Source: Plasmodium relictum (taxonomy: Eukaryota; Apicomplexa; Aconoidasida; Haemosporida; Plasmodiidae). From it: a stretch of DNA of 64,000 bases. The translations under genes and the position numbers were made by a program. The stretch lies in NCBI RefSeq assembly GCF_900005765.1, contig NC_041687.1, forward strand, positions 1,488,001-1,552,000. Direction: 5' to 3'. Shown piece after piece: positions 36,292 to 46,242 of this stretch (positions are counted from its first letter, which is position 1; each line of letters starts with the position of its first letter). Under the pieces are notes generated by a model. It saw nothing but the letters and a program-made list of their open reading frames with translations. It searched no databases and was not told the DNA's origin.

Positions 36292-39200
36292 TCCTATTGT
36301 TAATTATATTCCAAAAATAAAAGAAAATGTTAAATACTATATATATATTATATGAATAAATAAATAAAAATAATGATAAAAAAAAAAAAAAAATGAATGA
36401 AACTATAACACACTTCACTTTTTTCCTTTTCAAATAAATTCTATAGTTATTCCCATAGTAATAACATTTTTATATTGCAATTTTAATCGCTTTAATTAAA
36501 ATTTATTTAAAGTGTAAAATCTAGGAAATAATATATACTTTGTTATAAAATTAACTATAAAATTATTAACAAAAAAAAAAAAAAATTTTATAATATTTCA
36601 TTTAAAATTTTATTTTATTTTTTTTTTTTGCTACGAATTTTGGGGTAACCTGAATAAACTAATTAATTTGATTTTTCTTAAATGTATATTTAATTTTATA
36701 ATTAATTAAATTCAATAAAAATATATTATTTTTTCTATTTTTTTTTTTTTTTTTTTTTCTGAGATCTTCAGTAGTTTTAAATTATACCATTATTTTAATT
36801 ATATTTTTGTTTAATAATGATAATCTAATCTAAATGCCATATAAAAAAAAAAAAATTCAAATTACACAATATCAATTTTTTATAGAACAATACTATTTTC
36901 TTCAAAAAAAACGTATGTTCAAAAAGTATGTCATTTTTCTTTAGTAATAAAAAGAAAAAATTTTAAATTGTAACAATAAAAAAAAAAAAAAAATTGAGAG
37001 AAAATTAATAAATTTATATTTTTTAAAAAGTGGACTCTTCTTTATTCATATGTTTTGAAATGTATGATAAATTATGCCAATTATTACAAAAAATATTAAA
37101 GATGCATAAAAAAAAAAAATTTCAGTTTTTATAAATATGTAAATATTTTCTACTTAAAATTCTCTTTTTCCTTTTTTTTTTTTATCAAATAGATGAAATA
37201 TATTAAAAAAAAAATATAATAGATGCAATAATTTTGCGTACTGAAAAAATCTTAAAGAACTATTGCATGAATAATACTTATAATTATTTTCTCATTATGT
37301 TTATTAATTTCATTTTTTTTTAAATTGTACTTTAGTATTGAAGTCATAGAAAGTGTACTTAAAAAAAAAAAAAAAAAAAATAAATAAAATAAAATAAAAT
37401 ATAAAATAATAACATAATATAAAATATAATAAATAATATAAAATAGAAAAAAAAAAAAAAATAAATAAATAAAAAATATGCGAAATAAATTACAAATTAA
37501 AATATTAATTGAATGTGTTAAATATGTAAAAGCATAATTTTACTTGAAATAATTAGTAAAAGATAATGACAAAATATATTATTGAAAAATAGAAATATAC
37601 GTTAAACAAATGTAATGTAAATTTTATTTTTCTTAAATTTAAAACAACAATAAAAAGAAAAAAAATGAAAAGGGAAAAAAGCATTGGCTTTTATTGAAGT
37701 CTATAATATGTAAATTAATATTGAAAATGAATAGATGAGTATATGTAAAATGATAAATATTTTTATTATTATTATTTAATATAATCTTTAATTATGAACA
37801 ATATATAAAAGTAAAATATATTTTTCTTCATAAAATGCAAAAAAAAAATTATCTTTTTGCATATATAACAAATTTTTACAAGATTTAAAAAAAAATAAAT
37901 AAAATAAATGGGTGAAATAATTACAATAAAAAATAAAAGAAAAAGATACAATTAATGAAAAGATAAATGATTAATACAAGTTAAATTTCCAAAAATATAG
38001 TAATTATATGATTAGCATGTGTGTGAATAATAAATTTTAAAAACAAGGAAAATTTTATATAAAAAATTCACTATATATATATATATAAATTAATATAATA
38101 TGAATATTTCATTTTCACTTCTTATCTATATTAAAAAGTGAAAAAAAATAATTTATGTATATTTTCAAGGAAAATTAAAAGGGAACAAAAGAAAAATATT
38201 TTCTTTCATTTTTTTTTTTTTTTGTATAATATATATAATGTGAAATGAAATATACACATTATATGTATTTACTAAAATGAATTTAAGGGAAAATATTATG
38301 TAATAAAGAAAGTAAATAAATATGCAATTTTATTTGAGGAATTAAAAAATAAAATTATCAAAAACTTTATTTTGATTGATGTAATATTTAATGGATTATA
38401 TAAAGTTAAATTATATTTTTAAATGTTAAGGAAAATGCATATAATTTTTTTATTTTTTTCCATTTTAAAATATAATTATATGGTCATATTTGAATAATTA
38501 AAATTAAAACATAAGATTCTACATCATGTATAAAATTTTTACAAAATAATAAATTTCGCAAAATTTAAATTATTTTTTTTTTTTTTTTGTATATAAGTTT
38601 TTACGTTTTTTAAATAAATAATTTAAATATATATAAAATGGAACACTAAATAACTTGTATATGTATATTTAAAACATAAATTAAGGAAGAATCATATTAT
38701 TTTCTTATAACATAAAAATAAAAAGGAAAATATAAAAAGAGAAAAGAAAATTTAATTTTTCATATTAAGCTTATTTTATATTGAAGATTAAAAAATAATT
38801 CTTATTTTAGTAGTATATAAATACGAAAAGAAGAAAAATATATAAATTTTAAATTAAAAAAAAAAAAAAAATAAATAAATAATATAATTTTTTAAATTTA
38901 AAGTTGTCTATTATTTTTTTCTAGGTTGTTTTTCTTCTATATTTTTTTTCTATTACCTTTTTTTAAATTCTTTCTTATTTTCTTTTTCTTTTTCTACATT
39001 TTTCCACTTTTTTTTTTCATAGTTTTCTATTTTTTATTAATTTTCTACATATTAATGTGTGTGAAGTATTATAGCAAATTTAAGAGGACTTATACATTTA
39101 AATATAATATAATATAATATAATATAATATAATATATATATATATATATATATATAATTCAAAATAAATATAATTTACGCATTAGTATAATTTTCTCTTT

Positions 39201-40250
39201 TATTTTAGCATATAATTCAAAATGAAAATAATTTGACAGTTAATAGAACATTAATTACTTATTATAGTATAAAAAAAAAAGAAATAAAAAAGGATTAAAA
39301 CACAATAATTTATGTTTAATTTACGTTATATTTTATATATATTAATAAAATGGAAAACTTGTTTATAAATTTTTTTTTTTTTAACTTAAGGAAAATATGA
39401 TATAATGTATTAACCATAAAAAAAAAAAATTATTAGTTCTAGTATTTAAAAAATTACTTAAATTTTTAGTTTAAGGAAAAATAACATTATAAAAAAATGA
39501 AAAAAAATATTCGTTTAAAATTTCACAACTAATAATTTTTCATGAATAATCTTTCATATTATAAATATGTTAATTTATCTAGGAAAAAAAATGAATTATT
39601 TATGATTATGACAATTCATTCAAAAATAAATAAAATGCCATTAGATATCTTTTTTGTAATGCTAACCGATATTATTAATTAAATATTTTTAGTTTTTAGA
39701 AAATAATATAAAAATATGAAAAGAAAAAAAAAAAATTATATCTGTATATTCATAGACTATTTATTCTCTTTTATATTTTTAATAGTTAAGTTTTTCAAAT
39801 TTTGAAGTATATATTTTTTTAAATATATACAAAAATATGGCATTTCATTGTTATTTTAATTTACTTTTTTTTTGGTAAAAATGTAATTCTTATTTACTAT
39901 ACTAATTATTTCCACTTTAGTAACATACGAGAGTGTTGTAAATATTCTTATAAGAATAACAAATTATGAAATATATGTATATATATATATGCGCATATAT
40001 ATTGTATTAAAAAAAAATACAGTATTATTTTAAATACATGCATTAAGCTAATCACAAAGTGTGCACAACTCTTATTTTTAAAATTTTCTTATGAAATTTT
40101 CATTTTCATTTTATTTTTTTTTTCTTTATATTCTTATTACTTTTTTGGTACAATTTCAAATTAAATTTTAATAAAATTTTATGCTAAATATATATAAAGA
40201 ATTGAAAATAAATAAAGAAAAGGAATTAAAATACTATTTATTTACCAATA
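36292..40250. other. 4-kb divergent intergenic region, AP2-O / DNAJC25-like
   Basis: This is the largest gene-free stretch of the window. It has no convincing open frame; a short phenylalanine-rich frame at 38926-39117 looks like chance T-richness. It holds many homopolymers, an (AATAT)n-(TA)n tract near 39101-39156 and several copies of AAGGAAAAT on the plus strand (38045, 38167, 38428, 39388). The size fits a long regulated promoter and 5' leader for AP2-O. Confidence 0.6.
39101..39156. repeat. (AATAT)n followed by (TA)n
   Basis: About seven copies of AATAT run directly into a TA dinucleotide run within the AP2-O/DNAJC25-like intergenic region. Confidence 0.85.
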
Positions 40251-41375
40251 ATGAAAATATTTTATTTTTCTGTCATTTTATTTTATTTTGCTTTGGTTAG
40301 CAATGTAAATTGTTTATTTAAAAAAGTGTTAAGTCACTTTTATTGTCATAACGAAAGTTGTTATGAAATATTAGGTTAGAAAAAGAAAAGCAATAAGCTT
40401 ATGAATACTAATGATAAAAAAAGTATTAATAAACATAAAATATATATCTGAAATTATTTTTCATATTTAGAGTGAAAAAAAAAAAAAAAATCATTAATAA
40501 AATATATTTTATTTTATTTTTTTTTTTGGATAGGAATTAGTGAAAAAGCGACCCCAGAAGAAATTAGATATTCATACTATAAGAAGTTAAAAAATATAAA
40601 AAAAGGATATGATTTAAAAAAAAAAAAGAAAGTGGTTAGAGCTTTTAACATTTTAATTAATAAAAGAACTAGAAGTTATTATGATTATTATTTGAATAAT
40701 CCTAATAGCATAGTTAATTTAATATATTTTAATTTATATTGTTTTTATAAATTATTTAAAGTAATATTGATATTATTGCTTGTTAGCTTTTTTATATGTT
40801 TGTTTCAATATATTCATAATAGCAATGAAATGAAAAGAGTTATTCAAAAATGCTCAAAAAATAAATTATTCAAAAGAGAAGTTCAAAATAGAATAGCTGA
40901 AAACCATCCAGATTTTCATAATTATGACTTGAAAAAAAAAAGAAAAATTGAAAAAAAAATAGAAGAAGATGTTGTACAAGAGATAGTGATGATAAATAAT
41001 CAGAAAACAAGAAGGCTTGGTATTTCTGATTTAATTATTGTAAAAATTTTTTTTTTACCAAGACATATTTGGCAATATGTAAAATGGAATATAAAATGGA
41101 TAATAAAATATAATATATTAAATGAGGAATACGATGAAAATGATAAAGTTTATATTACAAGAAAGTACATGAATGTTTCTTTAGAGAAATGGAATTCACT
41201 TAATGAGGAAGAGAAAAGAAATTATTTAAAAAAAGAATTATGGGTAAAACAAAATTTAGATGATTTTCTTCATGAAGAGAGAGAAAAAGATAGGATAAAT
41301 AAAATTTCAAGTTCAAAATATAAAAAGCAAATTAGAATGAAGAAAAAAGGAATTAGTTTTAATTATAATGATTAA
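40251..41375 (+). CDS. DNAJC25-like ER membrane J-family protein lacking HPD, two exons
   Basis: Predicted exons are 40251-40374 and 40534-41375, giving 321 aa. An N-terminal signal sequence (MKIFYFSVILFYFALVS) leads to a J-like domain: CYEILGISEKATPEEIRYSY (residues 37-56) and VVRAFNILINKRTRSYYDYY. The loop where HPD should be (about residues 60-67) reads LKNIKKGY, so the catalytic tripeptide is absent. A transmembrane helix follows at about 118-135. The C-terminal half matches DNAJC25 closely: DLIIVKIFFLPRHIWQYVKW, a KWIIKYNI...EEYDENDKVYITRKYM block, and EEEKRNYLKKELWVKQN. DNAJC25 is an ER-resident J protein with its J domain in the lumen. Without HPD this homologue probably cannot stimulate Hsp70 in the usual way; that is an inference. 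Confidence 0.87.
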
Positions 41376-42057
41376 AATACTTGACAAGAGATAAAATTAA
41401 GATAAACATATATATACATATATTTAGCATACTTATTTTGCAAATTTTTATTCAATATAAAAAAAAAAAAAGAAAAGCTAAAAGCGTTTTTAAGAATAAT
41501 TTTTAAAGCAAATTATATTAATTATTATTAAAACAGATAAATATGTTTTTTTTTTTTTTTTAAAGTAACATAAATATATTTACTTATATGGTATTAATTT
41601 TTTAGTTATTTACAAAATTATAAATTACAAATAATAATAAAAAAATTATTTATGAATGAAGAAATATAAACAGGTTATAATTAAATTAAAAAAAAAAATA
41701 CACAATTAAAAAAATATTATAATTAAAAGTGAAATAAAAAGATATATTAATTAAAAGGAAGAAAAAAAAAAAAAGTTATAAAACAAATTAACAAGTGTAT
41801 TATAAGAAATCAAATAGTAAAAGTATTTTTATATAAAAATTTTTAAAATAGATTAAAAGTAAAATATTAAAAAAAATTATTAATAATCTGAAAATTTATT
41901 TTGATTGTTCTTAAGTTATTTTATTTAATTTTATTTATTCATTTTTTTTATTTTTTTTTTTTTTACTACGCAATTAATAATTATATTTTCTTTTTTATCT
42001 ATTCTATTGTGTATTTTTTTCATAAAATATCTTTTTTCTTTATTTTATTTTTAATTT
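41376..42057. other. Convergent 3' intergenic region
   Basis: About 0.7 kb between the ends of the DNAJC25-like and RPAC1 genes. It holds homopolymer tracts and AT-rich spacer only, with no gene or structured element seen. Confidence 0.65.
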
Positions 42058-43053
42058 TTAAGTATTTGTTTCTTCTTCCAATGCTTCTTTGATGTTAAGA
42101 ACCTTTTGCTTTAAAATAAGTAAGGCCTTCTTAAAAATGTCGGCAGAGGAAAAACATCCCGTAGATTCAATAGTAAAAATAAAATGATTTTTAATTTTAT
42201 GAAATGAAACCTTTTTTGGATATTTTTCAATACATACTCTACATGAAGAGCAGTTTAAAGGGTCTTTTACAACTAAATTCTCACTTTCTTCTATATCAAA
42301 AACATTTTTGGGGCAAATATTAACTAAATCATATTTTTCATCTTTTGTAAAATTTTCAGATGTATCAAAGGTAAAAGATGGGTACATTTTATATACAGCT
42401 GTACAAACAGGTGACCATTTTGCATGAGTTTTTCCAATTCCTTTTTCTAAAAAGCAAATTAGTTCAATTTCTTGTCCACTACTTAATTTTGTTATTAAAA
42501 TATTATCATCAACCACTTTTGGGTGATTATTTTCAAACTTTATTTTCTGCTGCTCATTTAAAGGAAACCATTTTAAATCCCTTGAATATACACTTAAACT
42601 ATTTTCATTTCCTATTTTTTTATATTTTACATGAAGTTTAAAACAAAAACAATTCAAGGGGTTATATTTTTCATATTCTTCTTTATAATTAATTAAATCT
42701 GCATCAAATTTAAATGGAATTAAACCTAATCTATGACATAATATTTCATCAGCTATTATTCCAGTATTCTGAAAAATATTTACTTTTTCAATGGCAATAG
42801 TTGGTACTTCTGATATCATAATTCTTCTTAAAGCATTAGCTATGGAAACATTTAAGTTTTTTACTTCTAATATTAATAAATCATATTCATTTTTTAGTAT
42901 ATTCATTTCTAAGTTTTTTTCAAATTCATTTATATCAAAGTAATTTTCCTTATCCGATAAAAAATAGCTCCCATAAAAATTTGTAGTAGTTGCATTTCTT
43001 GGGCCTTCTTCACCCAATTTAATAAAATTATCTCTAAATTTTACATTTTGCAT
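42058..43053 (-). CDS. RPAC1: DNA-directed RNA polymerase I and III subunit RPAC1 (AC40)
   Basis: Single exon, 331 aa (family about 335-350). It is the alpha-like assembly subunit shared by RNA polymerases I and III, pairing with AC19 in the nucleus. Signatures: VSIANALRRIMISEVPTIAI (alpha dimerisation motif), NTGIIADEILCHRLGLIPF, a GKTHAKWSPVCTAVYKMYP stretch, and a C-terminal FTIESTGCFSSADIFKKALLIL. The human counterpart has no cysteine cluster in the insert domain. Here there is C247-P, then C268-x2-C271-x2-C274 (C-x20-C-x2-C-x2-C), the arrangement used for a [4Fe-4S] cluster in the archaeal D subunit. The gene is divergent from eIF1A. Confidence 0.95.
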   Translation of the reverse strand: MQNVKFRDNFIKLGEEGPRNATTTNFYGSYFLSDKENYFDINEFEKNLEMNILKNEYDLLILEVKNLNVSIANALRRIMISEVPTIAIEKVNIFQNTGIIADEILCHRLGLIPFKFDADLINYKEEYEKYNPLNCFCFKLHVKYKKIGNENSLSVYSRDLKWFPLNEQQKIKFENNHPKVVDDNILITKLSSGQEIELICFLEKGIGKTHAKWSPVCTAVYKMYPSFTFDTSENFTKDEKYDLVNICPKNVFDIEESENLVVKDPLNCSSCRVCIEKYPKKVSFHKIKNHFIFTIESTGCFSSADIFKKALLILKQKVLNIKEALEEETNT

Positions 43054-43530
43054 TTTTACTTTATTTTTCTAATCTTTTCTAATTATTCATAATTTTTTTT
43101 TTCTATGATTTTATATATATATATATATATATAAACAAATATAAATATTTATTTTAATTCTTTAGAATTGTAACATACAACCACATTTATTATTTCTTAA
43201 AAAAAATTATTCTTTTTTAACCTTCTCTTTTAAAAGTTTATAACAAATTTAATTTTAATAATCTTGATAAATTTTGCTTGAATTTTTTTTTATTTTTATT
43301 TGATTCTCTTTTTTTTTTTTAAAAAATTAATTCTTCTATAATTTATATAATGTTATTAAAAATATCCATTTTTTATTTTAATTAAAATGAAAGTTCTTAA
43401 ATTTTTTTTCTGAAAATTTTTATACAAAAATTTTTTTTTTTTTTTTTTCATATATTTATATAGTATTTATGTTACAAATCGTTATTATAAAAGGAAATAG
43501 ATAGATATAAAATATGTTCATTTAATATTA

Positions 43531-43561
<31 letters not shown>

Positions 43562-44099
43562 TTATATACCTATATATTTATAAATATATATACACAATAT
43601 ATATGAATTAAATTTAAAACATAATATTTTGTTTTAATATTACTTTCATTTTTAAGCATATTTTTACATATTTTTTATATTAATATTTTTTTTTTATCTT
43701 TATTTTATATTTTTTTTTATTTTTTTTATTTTATTTTTTTTTTTTTTTCTTATTTTTTGCTTTTCAAGAACAAGAAATAAAAATTTAAAATCTTAAATTT
43801 TACTTTTTAAAAAGTATAGAAAGAAATATATATAGTAATAATTTTCTTTTTCTGAAAAAAATTTGTTATTTTTAGCGACATTTGTATTACATATATATAT
43901 AACAAGAGGATTCTTTTATGTGTTTATAAACATAACCTTAATTTCTCATTTAATTATATAATTTTAGTTTTTATTCTTATAATATTATCATATATGGTAT
44001 ATTGTATGCTCTTATAAAAAAAGTTACAAAGAAAAATTAGATATATTTGTAAATTTAATTCAGAATTTTTATAAACTATTATTTATGTAATTTTTAAAA
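43054..44099. other. Divergent promoter region, RPAC1 / eIF1A
   Basis: About 1 kb with poly-T tracts, (TA)n runs near 43110 and 43545, and no coding frame. Promoters of two translation/transcription genes should lie here; no specific element is recognised. Confidence 0.65.
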
Positions 44100-45343
44100 A
44101 TGCCAAAAAATAAAGGTTAAAAATTTTTTATAATTATTTTTATGTTAATGTTTTCAATTTCTTAAATATTCATTTATATTATCTTTTCAAAATTCAATCA
44201 AATTGTTTTATATTATTATGTATCATTTATATAAATAAATTATAGAAAAAAAATATAAACAATTTCATTTATTTTATGTTAAAAATACAAAATAAATAAA
44301 AACAGGTAAAGGAGGAAAAAATAGGAGAAGAGGGAAAAATGATAATGAGGGAGAAAAAAGGGAATTATTATATAAAGAAGAAGGCCAAGGTTATATATAT
44401 AATAAAATAAATGCTACTAATGTTTATTATAAAAAAATTTTAAAATTATATATTTAGAGTAAAATATGTACATAAAAAAGGGTAGCTTTTTTTTTTAATA
44501 TGTTCTAATAATATCTTTTCTTTTTCATACACATATAAACAGAATGAAGCACATATATATTTATGTATATGCATATCTTTTTTTTAGAATATGCTCAAGT
44601 TTTAAGAATGTTAGGAAATGGAAGATTAGAAGCCCATTGTTTTGATGGGGTAAAAAGATTATGCCACATTAGGTTATAAAAGAAAAATGAAAAACAAGCA
44701 GTGGAAACTAAAATAAGAAAAAAAAAATAAAACAAAAATTATTAATTAAATAAAATGTATATATTTTTAAATTTGCGAAACTTCCTTTTGCGTAATTTTT
44801 AATTTTTTTTTTTTTTTTTATATATAGAGGAAAAATGAGAAAAAGAGTATGGATAAATTCAGGAGATATTATTTTGGTATCCTTGAGAGATTATCAAGAT
44901 AGCAAAGCTGATGTTATAGCAAAGTAATTATAAATAAATAATTGAAAATACAAAATTATACAATAAGAAAATTTTTATTAGTATATATTCATTTAGAGAA
45001 TAAAATTTGAAATATCTATCTATTATATATACTGAAATTTTTTTTTCTGCATTCATATTTATAGGTATACTCCAGATGAAGCAAGAAGTTTGAAAACTCA
45101 TGGAGAATTACCAGAAACGGCCAAAATAAATGAAACAGACATTTTTGACGACGATGCACAAAATGGAGTAGAATTTTTAGATGATGAATCTGATGAAGAA
45201 GCTCAAGAAGATGTTAATAATTCTAAAAAATTAGATATAGAAGATGTAAGTTTTTTTAATATCCTTATATATATATTATTTGCACACTTGTTCCTGTAAA
45301 ATAATGACTCTTTTTTTTTTTTCACTCTTTTTTGCAGATATAA
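44100..45343 (+). CDS. EIF1A: Translation initiation factor eIF1A, six exons
   Basis: Predicted exons are 44100-44115, 44306-44389, 44588-44672, 44828-44923, 45065-45245 and 45338-45343, giving 155 aa. The first exon codes for five residues plus one base and the last for only Ile and stop. All phases fit. The protein reads [16 protein letters not shown], then [54 protein letters not shown] and [18 protein letters not shown]. It finishes with an acidic tail ending DIEDI. This is unmistakable eIF1A, the OB-fold factor that promotes scanning and Met-tRNA binding on the 40S subunit. The acidic C-terminus ending in the family's DI supports the tiny last exon. Confidence 0.97.
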
Positions 45344-46242
45344 AGAAATTCAGGAAAAAAATATAAATATATATTTGTTTATATATAATACAAAATTATA
45401 AGCTTATCTATTTATTTTTATTATCTTTTTTTTAAATTGTGCTTTATATATATAATATTTTAAAAATATTTTTATAAATTCATTTATTTTTTGTTTTTTT
45501 TTTTTTTTTTTTTTTTTTTCTTAACTTATAGATTTAAATTAAAAAAAAAAATGTTATATTTAATAATTTTCAAAAAAGAATATAAAGAATAATACTTCAT
45601 TATCTTCCTTATATATTAATATAGAAATTACACATTTTAAAATTACACTATTTTTTAATTCCTCTTTTTTTTATTATTAAATTAAAAATTAATAAAAAAG
45701 AAAAAAAAATTACATAAATTAATAATTATGTTTCATATGCAAGTTAAAATTAATTATGTATTCTATATATATATATTGAAAACATCTATTTTTTTAAAAA
45801 ATATTCTTAAAAAATTATCATCTGGAGAAATATGATATAATTAAAAAATATATATATATAAATAAATGCTAATATTACCTAAAAAAAATTAGCTTAAATA
45901 TAGAATTAGTTCTTATGAAAATTTTATTGTTATTTTTCTTTTTAGATATTTACACATTGAAAACTGTCAAGGTAATTTCACTTTGGCTATATTCTATGTT
46001 ATTATATGAAGCGAAAACATTAAACTTTATGGAATCTGAAAAAATAAAAATAAATTTTAATAATGATAATAACATAAAATATTTTAATAAAATGGTATTT
46101 AATATGATTTATTGACGTTTCTATATATTCTTAATTTTCTAATTTTCATATTTTTTTTTTTTTTTTTAAAAATAATTTTATTTATATCGCTATCTGATTG
46201 TTTTACTAGAATTGTATTTATATAATTTCTTACATTTATTAC
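45344..46242. other. Convergent 3' intergenic region with a small candidate frame
   Basis: About 0.9 kb between eIF1A and the RCC1-like gene. Most is AT-rich spacer, including a poly-T tract near 45495-45520. One short plus-strand frame (45915-46115) has mixed composition and is listed separately. Confidence 0.55.
45915..46115 (+). CDS. Small hypothetical protein (doubtful)
   Basis: A 66-codon frame begins with a hydrophobic segment (MKILLLFFFLDIYT) and continues SLWLYSMLLYEAKTLNFMES. Its DNA is less homopolymeric than the surroundings, which argues mildly for function. AG and GT(AATT) sites inside it mean it could instead be an exon of an unrecognised transcript or the 3' untranslated region of eIF1A. 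I recognise no family. Confidence 0.25.
   Translation: MKILLLFFFLDIYTLKTVKVISLWLYSMLLYEAKTLNFMESEKIKINFNNDNNIKYFNKMVFNMIY

Noticed and set aside
38926-39117. Phe/Tyr-rich 63-codon frame in the AP2-O upstream region
   Set aside because: Composed of T-runs typical of intergenic DNA; no conserved pattern.
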